In this document: in pieces, positions 15,999 through 24,769 of the stretch
Layout: every line of letters begins with the position of its first letter
Numbering within the stretch: the first letter of the stretch is position 1
Source of the DNA: an uncultured Paracoccaceae bacterium
GTDB lineage: Bacteria; Pseudomonadota; Alphaproteobacteria; Rhodobacterales; Rhodobacteraceae
Assembly (NCBI GenBank): GCA_947494445.1
Contig: CANLVD010000022.1
Coordinates: 1 to 44,676, forward strand
Direction of reading: 5' to 3'
DNA length: 44,676 nt
The notes under the pieces: generated by a model
What the model saw: only the letters and a program-made list of their open reading frames with translations
Told to the model about the DNA's origin: nothing
The model's database searches: none
Translations under genes and position numbers: made by a program

Positions 15999-18176
15999 AT
16001 GGAACAGCAACAAGAAGAGACTGGCTGGGTTGCCGGACAAAGCACGCAGGGCTTCGGGGCGATTGAGGATTTGGTCTATGCCTCGGATTCAGCCGACCTG
16101 TCAGCGCGGGTTGAAACCGGGGTTATCTTTCCGGTTCTGGTGACCCTGAAACAGGGCACACTGGAGGAATTTGCGGCACGCGTGACGGCCTATTTTGAGG
16201 AAGTTCGTCCCAAGAATGGGATGTTCGATCCACCGATTATCGGCATTCCCGACATCGCAGGCGAAAGCCTTGCTGGCTATGAGCAGACCAAGAAACAAGC
16301 CAAAATTGTCGAGCCTGCGGTGAAAGCCGTTAGGTCTGTTAAGGGTGTTGAGGGGTTGAGTGAGCAAGGTACGCTTCTGGTGTCGAGCGAGTTCTTCAAT
16401 CTCTTGAGCGACACCAGCGTCGAGGCCTCGCTTGAAAATCCGGTCAATGATGTGGCCTCGCTGATCTTGGGCGCGGGCGTGCCACTTGACAGTCTGCCGA
16501 GCGATGCGGTCGGTGCACATCAGCCTTTGCCTGAACTTGAACTGCCCGACAAGGCGCCCAACAAGGGTGTGGTTGTCACGGCCGTCATCGATGACGGGAT
16601 GCCGATTGCCAATGCCCGGTTTCGCAACGCGCTGACCGACAGCCGGGTCGCCTATTGCTGGGTTCAGAACGGCAAGTTTGCAACGCCGGTGAGCAACGTC
16701 GCCTACGGGCGCGAGTTCAACAAGGCAGCGATTGACGGGATGCTGACGGCATCTCTGGTGGCGGGTACGGTTGATGAGACGAATTTCTACCGCATGTCCG
16801 GGCAGGCCGATTTCGGTGACAGCCCGCGGCGTACGCTTCTGGGCAATGCGCTGACCCATGGATCAAGTGTGATGGATCTGGCCGCAGGTTATGACGCTGA
16901 TTCCGATCCTGCGCCGGGAGACAACCCGATCATTGCCGTGCAATTGCCCAATCTTGTGACCGAAGACACCAGTGGTGGCTCGCTCGATGTCTATGTACGC
17001 GATGCGCTTGAGTATATTCTGGACCGTGCAGACCGTATTGCCGACAGCATGGGCAGCGGACCTTTGCCGCTGGTGATCAACTTCAGTTATGGCTTCATTG
17101 CCGGGCCGAAGGATGGGACCCATCCGCTGGAAGTGCTGATGGACGGGATCATCAAGGCGCGCAATGCCAAGCGTGAGATCACCGCGATCTGTCTGCCTGC
17201 GGGCAATGCACGGCAGGCCGAATGCCACGGCGAGATCGGTTTTGCCAAGGGCAAGCCGAAGGTGTTGCCGATGACCTGGCAGGTTTTGCCCGATGACAGA
17301 ACGCCGAGCCACGGGGTGATCTATATGCCCCAGACCTCAGGCGTGCCGGTGGCAAGCCGGGTCTCGGTCCGGTTGATCACGCCCGATGGGATTGCCAGCC
17401 CGCCAATTGAAGAGGTGGATGGGCAGGCCTGGGAGTGGAAACCCGGTGGCGGGCCGACGCTGGCCAAGATCTCGTACCAGTATCTGGGCGCACCGACGGG
17501 GCGGGGGCGGTTCACGTTTTCCTGTCAGCCGACCACGGAGCTGGACCGGTCCAAACCAACCGCGCCGAGCGGTCACTGGACGGTTGAGGTGACGCGGCAG
17601 GCGTTGAAGCCGACGGAAGTGTTGCAAAGCTATATCCAACGCGATGATACACCGTTCGGATTTCCGTCACGCGGGCGTCAGTCGACCTTTGTGGACCAGA
17701 ACTACGAGGTCTTCACCGTCACCGGTCTGCCGGTCGATGTGGACAGCCCGGAGGCTTATGTCAAACGGGATGGCACGCTCAACGGCATGGGCACGGGGGC
17801 TGAAACCATCGTGATTGGCGGCTTCCAGCGGATGGAAGGGGCGCCTGCGCTTTATTCCTCGTCCGGGCCGGAACTGGGGCGGGTCGGGCCGGATGCAGCA
17901 GGTGTCAGTGACAGCTCGGAAGTGGCAACCGGTGTGCTTGCGGGCATGGCCCACTCAGGAGGGGTGTTCGCTCTGAACGGGACGTCGATCTCGACCCCGC
18001 AGATCGCGCGCAGGATTGCGCAGGAGATGAGTGCGGGGACGTGGTCGGGCAAGGGTGATCTTGCAGGCTGGGTGGTCAGCCCGCCACTGCCGCAGGGCTG
18101 GCCGGTGACATTGCTGCCCACGCGTGTGGGGGCGGGGCGGATCCTGACCGATCCGGTCTATCCCATCGGGCGCTAG
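15999..18176 (+). CDS. S8 (subtilisin-like) serine peptidase
   Basis: 725 residues from the ATG at 15999, which has AGGAG upstream; the longer open frame to 15861 overlaps the PAP2 gene. The catalytic triad is readable: Asp in VVVTAVIDDG (198 or 199), His287 in LTHGSS, and Ser near 663 in LNGTSISTPQ. About 190 residues precede the Asp motif, and a roughly 250-residue insert lies between the His/oxyanion region and the Ser motif (beta-rich, about 400-640). No signal peptide is present, so it is intracellular or exported by a leaderless route. The N terminus (ETGW at residues 7-10) matches that of the preceding PAP2 protein. The two are 47 bases apart and probably cotranscribed. The substrate is unknown. 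Confidence 0.9.
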   Translation: MEQQQEETGWVAGQSTQGFGAIEDLVYASDSADLSARVETGVIFPVLVTLKQGTLEEFAARVTAYFEEVRPKNGMFDPPIIGIPDIAGESLAGYEQTKKQAKIVEPAVKAVRSVKGVEGLSEQGTLLVSSEFFNLLSDTSVEASLENPVNDVASLILGAGVPLDSLPSDAVGAHQPLPELELPDKAPNKGVVVTAVIDDGMPIANARFRNALTDSRVAYCWVQNGKFATPVSNVAYGREFNKAAIDGMLTASLVAGTVDETNFYRMSGQADFGDSPRRTLLGNALTHGSSVMDLAAGYDADSDPAPGDNPIIAVQLPNLVTEDTSGGSLDVYVRDALEYILDRADRIADSMGSGPLPLVINFSYGFIAGPKDGTHPLEVLMDGIIKARNAKREITAICLPAGNARQAECHGEIGFAKGKPKVLPMTWQVLPDDRTPSHGVIYMPQTSGVPVASRVSVRLITPDGIASPPIEEVDGQAWEWKPGGGPTLAKISYQYLGAPTGRGRFTFSCQPTTELDRSKPTAPSGHWTVEVTRQALKPTEVLQSYIQRDDTPFGFPSRGRQSTFVDQNYEVFTVTGLPVDVDSPEAYVKRDGTLNGMGTGAETIVIGGFQRMEGAPALYSSSGPELGRVGPDAAGVSDSSEVATGVLAGMAHSGGVFALNGTSISTPQIARRIAQEMSAGTWSGKGDLAGWVVSPPLPQGWPVTLLPTRVGAGRILTDPVYPIGR

Positions 18177-18189
18177 CGCGGTCTGGCCT

Positions 18190-18217
18190 GCCGGGGATGT
18201 CTCCGGCGGGAGTATTT
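18190..18217 (+). terminator. Terminator-like hairpin after the S8 gene
   Basis: GCCGGGGA pairs with TCTCCGGC (one G-T pair) around a very short loop, followed by GGGAGTATTT. This CTCCGGCGGGAGTATTT string strongly resembles an intergenic element I have often seen after genes in Rhodobacteraceae genomes. It lies 13 bases after the S8 stop. Confidence 0.55.
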
Positions 18218-18274
18218 GGCAGAAAATCGAATGGGCCGGGGGTAAAACCTTCCGGCCCTTTGCACATTCCGGGA

Positions 18275-18709
18275 TCAGGCGGCGATGGCGGCCCGGGTTT
18301 TCCCGATCATCAGGGCCGCGCGTGCGGCTTCGCGGCCTTTTTCAACGAAATGGGCACGATAGATGGCGTTGTGATGCTCGGTTTCCTGATATTGGTGCGG
18401 GGTGAGCGAGATCGAGAGCACCGGCACGCCCGTATCAAGGCTTGCGCGCATCAGGCCATCGACCACGGCAGCGGCCACGAAGTCATGGCGGTAGATGCCA
18501 CCATCCACCACGAAGGCGGCAGCGGCCACGGCTGCGTATTTGCCGGTGGCGGCCAGGTCGCGGGCCAGAAGCGGCATCTCGAACGCGCCGGGGACGTCAA
18601 AGACGTCAATTTGCGCGGCCGGTATCATCTCGCAAAAACCGGCCAGTGCCTGATCGACGATGTCGGCATGCCAGTTGGCTTTGATGAAGGCGTAGCGGGT
18701 GTGTGTCAT
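18275..18709 (-). CDS. ribH: 6,7-dimethyl-8-ribityllumazine synthase (RibH2-type)
   Basis: 144 residues from the ATG at 18709, preceded by AGGAGAG; the longer frame to 18760 is not needed. It condenses 5-amino-6-ribitylaminouracil with dihydroxybutanone phosphate, the penultimate riboflavin step. VPGAFEMPLLARDL, GGIYRHDFVAAAVVDG (catalytic His) and LDTGVPVLSISLTPH are lumazine synthase motifs. The N-terminal YAFIKANWHADIVDQA resembles the Brucella RibH2 type, which forms decamers rather than capsids. It stands apart from other rib genes, directly downstream of an FMN riboswitch on the same strand, as expected for the FMN-regulated paralog. Confidence 0.94.
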   Translation of the reverse strand: MTHTRYAFIKANWHADIVDQALAGFCEMIPAAQIDVFDVPGAFEMPLLARDLAATGKYAAVAAAAFVVDGGIYRHDFVAAAVVDGLMRASLDTGVPVLSISLTPHQYQETEHHNAIYRAHFVEKGREAARAALMIGKTRAAIAA

Positions 18710-18785
18710 GGGTCTCTCCTTATGACTATCGTGCGACACGTCACCCAAGGCGATCCCCAATGATCCCGCGCCTGCGGGTCATGTG

Positions 18786-18931
18786 GTTCTCTCTCATCCG
18801 GACTGTGACCGTCGGCTCAGGCCTCTCACCTGATCTGCTGACCATCCGGGCATCTGGAGCCGAATGCGCTCGCGGGCTGATGGGTCGGGCCCATATACCG
18901 CCGGTGGGGAATTTCGCCCCGCCCTGAGAAC
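18786..18931 (-). ncRNA. FMN riboswitch (RFN element)
   Basis: On the minus strand the sequence begins TTCTCAGGGCGGGGCGAAAT, continues with CCCCACCGGCGGT, AGCCCGCGAGCG, GGTCAGCAGATC, GGTGAGAGGCCTGAGCCGAC and GGTCACAGTCCGGATGAGAG, and ends GAGAAC. These are the conserved blocks of the RFN element in the right order, with terminal helix GTTCTC/GAGAAC. It lies 76 bases upstream of ribH, so FMN should repress that gene. Confidence 0.97.
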
Positions 18932-18974
18932 GCGGGCATCCTGTTGCGAACGCGGGCGCTCTGCAAGGGAAAAA

Positions 18975-19685
18975 TCATTCAAGTGCGGTGAGCGTGCCCT
19001 TGAGTTGGGAGAAGAGGTCAACACCGTAGGTCTGGCGGCCTGATGAGGCGGAGATCACGCCGATGACCGACCAGCCGCCGTCTGTGCGTTGCAGGATGGG
19101 TGCACCCGATGTGCCGGGCACTGCGGCGCAGGAGACCAGCAGGATGCCGTCGCCCCGGCCCAGAAAGTGGCAGGGGTCCTGCAGGCTGGGGACCTGTGCG
19201 CGGCCTTTGCCATAGGAGACGACAGCAACGGGAGCCGTGCGTGCGGGGCCTGTTGCGACCGACATGGGCAGGACGTCTGCTTGATCGATGGGATCATCAA
19301 GCGTCAGGACCGCAAGATCGTTGGAGATCCGGGTCCTGGACGGGGCCTTGTCGTGGATGTAGCCCTGAGGGATGTCGAGATCGGTGACGCGCCTGTGGGC
19401 GATGAACTCTCCGTTGCGCCAGCCCGCGACGAAATGAATGCGGTCGGTGGTCACTTGGCGGCCCGAGACCGGATGATAGACGCAATGGGCTGCTGTCAAC
19501 ACGATGGTGGGCGCAACGAGCGTGCCGGTGCAATAGCCAGCACCCTGAACGTTGATGCGGCCCACGGCCTCCCACCCGGACAGATCATCGGCGGTGAGCA
19601 GGCGGCGCAGGGGCGCGCCCTCGGCCGGTTGGGCAAGTGCAGGCATGGGCAGGATGAGACAGGCGACAAGCAGAAGGCGAAACAA
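18975..19685 (-). CDS. Secreted trypsin-like (S1/V8-type) serine peptidase
   Basis: 236 residues with a clear signal peptide (MFRLLLVACLILPMPALAQ). Chymotrypsin-fold motifs are present: His in VLTAAHCVYHP, Asp in SNDLAVLTLD and the nucleophile in VPGTSGAPIL, where GTSGAP replaces the usual GDSGGP, as in glutamyl-endopeptidase/V8-like members. Cys residues in AHCV, PCHF and VSCAA may form periplasmic disulfides. It is probably a periplasmic or secreted protease. It is divergent from the cyanophycinase-like gene, with 79 bases between starts. Confidence 0.9.
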   Translation of the reverse strand: MFRLLLVACLILPMPALAQPAEGAPLRRLLTADDLSGWEAVGRINVQGAGYCTGTLVAPTIVLTAAHCVYHPVSGRQVTTDRIHFVAGWRNGEFIAHRRVTDLDIPQGYIHDKAPSRTRISNDLAVLTLDDPIDQADVLPMSVATGPARTAPVAVVSYGKGRAQVPSLQDPCHFLGRGDGILLVSCAAVPGTSGAPILQRTDGGWSVIGVISASSGRQTYGVDLFSQLKGTLTALE

Positions 19686-19764
19686 GGCAGAACCGATATT
19701 GTTGACAGCTTGACAGATGATGGACAGGCTGAGCGATGTTTCAAGGTATTTGTTGGAGAATTGG

Positions 19765-20706
19765 ATGAGACTGTTTTTAGCCGCGCTGGTCGTTGCAACA
19801 TTGGGATTATCACCTATGCCTGCTCTGGCCGAAGGTGTGATCGTGGCCCATGGGGGTGGATCGTCCTATTTCCACGGAAAACCGCCCAAGCTGTTCAAGT
19901 CCTTTGCCTACGCATTTCGCAAATCGGGCAAACGCGCGAAGATCGTGACGGTGTCGTCCTATGAGACGGATGAGAATACGGAGTTGCGGGATCTGCTGAC
20001 ATCGGCAGGCTATCGCAATGTGACGCATCTGAATGTCAAAAGCCCGAATGCGGTGGCTGCGATCAAGGCAGCAGACCTGATCTATTTCGACAGTGGTGTG
20101 CAGACGCGTCTGATGCGCAAGCTGAATGCCCATCCCAAGGTGCTGGCCGCGATCCGGCAGGCCCATGCGAGCGGCACGATGATCGGCGGATCAAGCGCCG
20201 GGGCAGCGGTGATGTCGGATGTGATGATCTGTTGCGACAAGGGCGGGCGGGCGATCGAGGCGCGGGGTCTGGGGCTGTTGCCGGGATTTGTGATCGATCA
20301 GCATTATACCCAGCGCGAGCGTCAGTTCCGGTTGCGGCAGATCATCTCGAAACATCCTGACAAGGTGGGGATCGGGATTGATGAGAGCGTGGCTGTGGTC
20401 TTCAACGGATCAAAGGCAACGGTGATCGGGTCGCCCGAGAAAAGTACCAATGCCAAGGAAAAGCTGATCTTCGGGTGCCGCAAGATCAAGGGCATCTACA
20501 CCTGCACCTGTGGGGATCTGTGCCCCTGTTCGCGCACGGAGATTTTCACCGAGGGCGGGATCAAGCGCCAATGCGTGAAGTCTCTGACCGCAGGTCCGGG
20601 CGTGCGTCAGGCGGTGACCATCGTGCGGATGGTCAATGGCAAACTGACGGAGACCACGATCAAGCGCGGCAAGAGCTTTCGGCTGGACAAGCTGCGCCCG
20701 TCCTGA
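19765..20706 (+). CDS. Cyanophycinase-like S51 peptidase with Cys-rich C-terminal segment, exported
   Basis: 313 residues from the ATG at 19765 (GGAGAA upstream). A signal peptide ends near ALA-EG. The core fits peptidase family S51: GGSSAGAAVM is the nucleophile loop (Ser after GGS) and DQHYTQRERQFRL is the conserved segment with the catalytic His. S51 enzymes include cyanophycinase, which cleaves multi-L-arginyl-poly-aspartate, and alpha-aspartyl peptidases. The last ~75 residues contain a cysteine cluster (YTCTCGDLCPCSRTE, plus nearby Cys) not expected in the core, perhaps metal-binding or disulfide-linked in the periplasm. A cyanophycin role is unproven since no cyanophycin synthetase is in view. 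It is divergent from a secreted serine protease. Confidence 0.82.
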   Translation: MRLFLAALVVATLGLSPMPALAEGVIVAHGGGSSYFHGKPPKLFKSFAYAFRKSGKRAKIVTVSSYETDENTELRDLLTSAGYRNVTHLNVKSPNAVAAIKAADLIYFDSGVQTRLMRKLNAHPKVLAAIRQAHASGTMIGGSSAGAAVMSDVMICCDKGGRAIEARGLGLLPGFVIDQHYTQRERQFRLRQIISKHPDKVGIGIDESVAVVFNGSKATVIGSPEKSTNAKEKLIFGCRKIKGIYTCTCGDLCPCSRTEIFTEGGIKRQCVKSLTAGPGVRQAVTIVRMVNGKLTETTIKRGKSFRLDKLRPS

Positions 20707-20712
20707 GCGGGA

Positions 20713-22224
20713 TCACCCGCCCAGTTTCTGTGCGACGATCTGATTGACGGCTTTGGGGTTGGCCTTGCCGCCCGTGGCTTTCATCACCTGACCGACGAAC
20801 CAGCCGGCAAGCTTGGGGTTCTGTTTGGCCTTTTCGACCTGATCGGGATTGTCGGCAATGATCTGGTCTACGGCGGCCTCAATGGCGCCGGTGTCCGTGA
20901 CCTGTTTCATGCCGCGCGCCTCGACGATCTGAGCGGGATCACCGCCCTCGGACCAGACGATTTCAAACAGGTCCTTGGCGATCTTGCCGGAGATGGCGTC
21001 AGAGGAGATGAGGTCGATGATGCCGCCCAGTTGGGTGGCGGACACGGGCGAGGCCTCAACCGTCAGGTCTTCCTTGTTGAGGCGCCCGAACAATTCATTG
21101 ATGACCCAGTTGGCGGCAAGTTTGCCGTCACGGCCCTTAGCGACGTCTTCAAAGAAGGCGGCATTGGTAACATCTGCAGTCAAAACAGAGGCGTCATATT
21201 CGGTCATGCCGTAGTCGGCCACGAAGCGGGCTTTCTTGGGGTCAGGCAATTCGGGCAGGGAGGCCAGAACCTCATCGACGAAAGACTGCTCGATGGTCAG
21301 CGGCAGCAGGTCGGGGCAGGGGAAGTAGCGATAATCATGCGCCTCTTCCTTGGAGCGCATGGAGCGCGTCTCGCCCTTGGTGGGATCATAGAGGCGGGTT
21401 TCCTGATCGATGGAACCGCCGTCTTCGAGAATGGCGATCTGGCGGCGGGCCTCATAGTCGATGGCGGCCTGAATGAAGCGCATGGAGTTCATGTTCTTGA
21501 TCTCGCAACGCGTGCCGAGGTGGCCGAAGTCACCGGTTTCACGGAATTTCTCGTATGCGCCGGGCTTGCAGACCGAGACGTTGACGTCGGCGCGCAGGCT
21601 GCCTTCCTGCATGTTGCCGTCGCAGGTGTCGAGGTAGCGCAGGATCTGGCGCAGTTTGCGGACGTATTCGGCAGCCTCTTCGGGGCCACGAATGTCGGGG
21701 CGCGAGACGATCTCCATCAGGGCCACGCCGGTGCGGTTGAAATCGACGAAGGACATGTTGGGGTCCATGTCGTGGACCGATTTGCCAGCATCCTGTTCCA
21801 GATGGATGCGCTCAACGCGCACCTTGCGGGCAACGCCGGGTTCCATGTCGACCAGAATTTCGCCCTCGCCCACGATGGGGTGATAGAGCTGGGAAATCTG
21901 ATAGCCCTGCGGCAGATCGGGATAGAAGTAGTTCTTGCGATCAAACTGGGAGAAGAGGTTGATGTCGGCTTTCAAGCCAAGGCCGGTGCGCACCGCCTGT
22001 TCGACGCAGTAGCTGTTGATGACCGGAAGCATGCCGGGCATGGCGGCGTCGACCAGCGAGACGTTGGAATTGGGCTCGGCGCCGAATTTGGTCGACGCTC
22101 CCGAGAAGAGCTTGGATTTGGATTTGACCTGCGCGTGCACTTCCATCCCGATGACCAGTTCCCAGTCGTCGGTCGCGCCTGCGATGGTCTTGGGTGTGGG
22201 TTCTGTGTAGGCAAGCTCGGTCAT
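20713..22224 (-). CDS. gatB: Asp-tRNA(Asn)/Glu-tRNA(Gln) amidotransferase subunit B
   Basis: 503 residues from the ATG at 22224, preceded by GAGGATATCCG; an upstream in-frame ATG at 22290 is less likely. GatB activates and carries the tRNA-bound glutamate or aspartate for amidation. The family signature is intact: [20 protein letters not shown], the [18 protein letters not shown] block and [21 protein letters not shown]. The C-terminal YqeY-like tail ends [15 protein letters not shown]. gatA and gatC are not adjacent, which is common. It is convergent with the cyanophycinase-like gene, seven bases apart. Confidence 0.97.
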   Translation of the reverse strand: MTELAYTEPTPKTIAGATDDWELVIGMEVHAQVKSKSKLFSGASTKFGAEPNSNVSLVDAAMPGMLPVINSYCVEQAVRTGLGLKADINLFSQFDRKNYFYPDLPQGYQISQLYHPIVGEGEILVDMEPGVARKVRVERIHLEQDAGKSVHDMDPNMSFVDFNRTGVALMEIVSRPDIRGPEEAAEYVRKLRQILRYLDTCDGNMQEGSLRADVNVSVCKPGAYEKFRETGDFGHLGTRCEIKNMNSMRFIQAAIDYEARRQIAILEDGGSIDQETRLYDPTKGETRSMRSKEEAHDYRYFPCPDLLPLTIEQSFVDEVLASLPELPDPKKARFVADYGMTEYDASVLTADVTNAAFFEDVAKGRDGKLAANWVINELFGRLNKEDLTVEASPVSATQLGGIIDLISSDAISGKIAKDLFEIVWSEGGDPAQIVEARGMKQVTDTGAIEAAVDQIIADNPDQVEKAKQNPKLAGWFVGQVMKATGGKANPKAVNQIVAQKLGG

Positions 22225-22333
22225 CGGATATCCTCGGCCGTAAAGCGGGTCGTTTGATGCGCTTTTAGCCGTGGATTGGGGTGCCGACAAGGGCTGCTTG
22301 GGGCAGGCCGGTGTGGCCTGCCCGAAACCGTGC

Positions 22334-22765
22334 TCAGGCCTGAACGATCATGCCGCGTGCGACAGGGTCGAGGCAGCGAATACGCTCAAGCGGCGGCAGG
22401 ACATCCATGCCTTGCATGAATTCGCCCGCGAGATAGTCATTGGAGGTGCAGACCGGCAGTTCGGTCTGGACATAGCCCTTGTTGGCCAGACAGCGCGACA
22501 CGAAAACGGCCACATCGGCGGGGTCGGTCACGGCTGTGGCGGCCTCGATCATCTCGGGCGTGGCGGTCGGTGGCAGACCACGGCCTGCAACCTCGCATTC
22601 GTAGATGTCGGTGGCGCGGGTCGCGCGCGGGGTGTTGCCCTTCCAGGTGAACGGCGTGGTTGCGACGGGGCCTGTGGCCTCGGGCGCGGGCGTGGTGGAT
22701 GTCTTGGTGGGCACTTCGCATCCGGCGAGTGCGAGAATGGCGAGAACCGCGCTGATCTTCCGCAT
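22334..22765 (-). CDS. Putative lipoprotein, unknown function
   Basis: 143 residues starting [19 protein letters not shown], with lipobox LAGC at about residue 16. The mature protein begins with a Thr/Pro/Ala-rich linker (about 17-40), then a small domain with four Cys ([30 protein letters not shown]), which could form two disulfides in the periplasm. No family recognised. AGGGATAGATC precedes the ATG. It is upstream of gatB on the same strand (109 bases) and follows mmsB by 96 bases. Confidence 0.8.
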   Translation of the reverse strand: MRKISAVLAILALAGCEVPTKTSTTPAPEATGPVATTPFTWKGNTPRATRATDIYECEVAGRGLPPTATPEMIEAATAVTDPADVAVFVSRCLANKGYVQTELPVCTSNDYLAGEFMQGMDVLPPLERIRCLDPVARGMIVQA

Positions 22766-22861
22766 TGATCTATCCCTGTTGTTTTGACCTACCCGAAGGC
22801 GCATTAGCACAGATGGGCCTTCGATCTAAAGAAAAGATGCACAAAGCGGCCGAAACCGGCG

Positions 22862-23731
22862 TCAACTGTGACCTTTGGCAGCCAGATAGGGCAGCATGGC
22901 GGAGAAATCGAGGTCATCGAGGTCTTCGGTGACAAAGGTCTGGTAGAGATCCGCTGCATGGGTGCCAAGCGGGGTGGCCGCATCGACGCCCTTGGCAGCT
23001 TGTTGGGCCAGCAGCAGATCCTTGAGCATCAGGGTGGCGGCAAATCCGGGTTTGTAGCCATTGTCCGACGGGCTTTTTGGGCCGATGCCGGGGGCCGGGC
23101 AATAGGCGTTCATGGTCCATGAATAGCCCGAGGAGGTCGAGACGACATCAAAAAGGCTTTGCCGATCAAGGCCCAGTTTGTCAGCCAATGCGATGGCCTC
23201 GCAGGTGCCGATCATCGTGATGCCAAGGATCATGTTGTTGCAGATCTTGGCGGCCTGACCATTTCCTGCCTCGCCGCAATGCACGGCCTTCTGGCCCATG
23301 ATCTCAAACAGAGGTTTGGCAATCGCAAAGGCATCCTTGCTGCCGCCACACATGAAGGTGAGTGTGCCGGCCTCTGCCCCGCCAATGCCGCCCGAGACCG
23401 GTGCATCGACGCTGAGCAGGCCCTTCTTGGTGGCCAGATCCGCCACCAGCCGCGCGCTGTCCACATCCACGGTGGAGCAATCGATCAGACAGGCGCCTTT
23501 GCTGGCATGGGGAAGAAGCTGGTCGGCGACTTCGCGCAGGATTGCGCCATTGGGCAACATGGTGATGATGATGGGCGCGTCCTTGACCGCAGCCTCGACC
23601 GTCGCGGCTTGTGTCACGCCTTCGACCAAGATCCCCGTGATGTCATAGCCATGCACTTCATGGCCCGCAGCAGCCAGATTGCGGGCCATTGGAGCGCCCA
23701 TGTTGCCCAGTCCGATGAATCCGATTTTCAT
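22862..23731 (-). CDS. mmsB: 3-hydroxyisobutyrate dehydrogenase
   Basis: 289 residues. It oxidises 3-hydroxyisobutyrate to methylmalonate semialdehyde with NAD+ in valine catabolism. The N-terminal Rossmann motif GFIGLGNMGAPMARNL, the substrate loop DAPVSGGIGGAEAGTL and the catalytic Lys in GNGQAAKICNNM are as in the beta-hydroxyacid dehydrogenase family. It starts three bases after the hydrolase gene, with AGGATAAACC before the ATG, as the last gene of the acd-hydrolase-mmsB operon. Confidence 0.95.
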   Translation of the reverse strand: MKIGFIGLGNMGAPMARNLAAAGHEVHGYDITGILVEGVTQAATVEAAVKDAPIIITMLPNGAILREVADQLLPHASKGACLIDCSTVDVDSARLVADLATKKGLLSVDAPVSGGIGGAEAGTLTFMCGGSKDAFAIAKPLFEIMGQKAVHCGEAGNGQAAKICNNMILGITMIGTCEAIALADKLGLDRQSLFDVVSTSSGYSWTMNAYCPAPGIGPKSPSDNGYKPGFAATLMLKDLLLAQQAAKGVDAATPLGTHAADLYQTFVTEDLDDLDFSAMLPYLAAKGHS

Positions 23732-23734
23732 GGT

Positions 23735-24769
23735 TTATCCTGTCTCAAAAGTAAGGTCGTTCTCGCCCAGAGGCATGAGCATGTTGGCCACGCTCATCGG
23801 GTTCACATCCTCGATCCTTGCGTGGCTCCACTTCGGGTTGCGGTCCTTGTCGATGACTGCCGCGCGGATGCCTTCGATGAAGTCACCCTCAGAGGCCGCG
23901 CGCGAGGTGAAACGGTATTCGCGGATCAGGGCGGTGCGAATATCGTCGGTCGCGCGAACCCGGCGGACGAGTTGCACGGTCGCGGCAACCGAGAGGGGCG
24001 AGCCCTTGCGCATCATCGCCTCGGCCTTCTGGGCCAGTTCGCTGTCATCCAGCCCGCGCAGAATGTCGGCTGCGGTTTCACCGGCAAAATGGCGATCGAT
24101 CCAGTCCTGCCGGGCCGCCAATTGGCTGTCAGGAACGGGCAGGGCTGCCTTGTCGACCTCGCCCACATCGCCGGTTTCGATCAAACGCTCGGTCAGATCA
24201 GCCCATGCCTCTTGCGGGATGTAGTAATCGGCAAAGCCTGCATAGATCGCATCACCCGGCCCCATGCGATGGGCGGTGGTGCCGAGATATTCGCCAAGAC
24301 GGCCAGGCGCGCGGGCAAGGATCAGCGAGCCGCCCACATCAGGCACGAGGCCAACACCACATTCGGGCATGGCGATCTGGCTGTTTTCACAGACCACACG
24401 GTGCGAGCCATGGCAGGAGACACCGACGCCGCCACCCATTGTAAACCCCTGCATCAGGGCGACATAAGGTTTTGGATATTCAAAGATCTTCGCGTTCAGG
24501 CGGTATTCATCCTGCCAGAAAGCCCGGCCATAGTCGAAATTTCCGGCACTGGCGGTTTTGTACATCGCATGCAGATCCCCGCCAGCGGAAAACGCCTTGT
24601 CGCCATCGGCATCGATCAGGATCAACTCGACCTCGTCATCGTATCGCCACGCGTCAAGCGCGCTTTCGATGCCGACGCACATCTCATAAGTTACGGCATT
24701 CAGGGTCTGGGGGCGTTTGAGCGTGATATGCCCGATCCGCCCCTTCTTCAGCAGCGTGATGTCGGTCAT
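23735..24769 (-). CDS. 3-hydroxyisobutyryl-CoA hydrolase (crotonase superfamily)
   Basis: 344 residues, longer than simple enoyl-CoA hydratases and matching the HIBCH group. It releases free 3-hydroxyisobutyrate from its CoA ester in the valine pathway. The oxyanion-hole segment FSAGGDLHAMY and the MQGFTMGGGVGVSCHGSHRV block with downstream MPECGVGLVPDVGGS are typical of HIBCH/ECH-type proteins. An enoyl-CoA hydratase acting on methacrylyl-CoA is not in the window, so that step relies on another gene. The ATG overlaps the dehydrogenase stop (ATGA). Confidence 0.92.
   Translation of the reverse strand: MTDITLLKKGRIGHITLKRPQTLNAVTYEMCVGIESALDAWRYDDEVELILIDADGDKAFSAGGDLHAMYKTASAGNFDYGRAFWQDEYRLNAKIFEYPKPYVALMQGFTMGGGVGVSCHGSHRVVCENSQIAMPECGVGLVPDVGGSLILARAPGRLGEYLGTTAHRMGPGDAIYAGFADYYIPQEAWADLTERLIETGDVGEVDKAALPVPDSQLAARQDWIDRHFAGETAADILRGLDDSELAQKAEAMMRKGSPLSVAATVQLVRRVRATDDIRTALIREYRFTSRAASEGDFIEGIRAAVIDKDRNPKWSHARIEDVNPMSVANMLMPLGENDLTFETG

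Noticed and set aside
21031-22257. 408-codon plus-strand frame opposite gatB
   Set aside because: Mirror frame of gatB with no motif or ribosome site.
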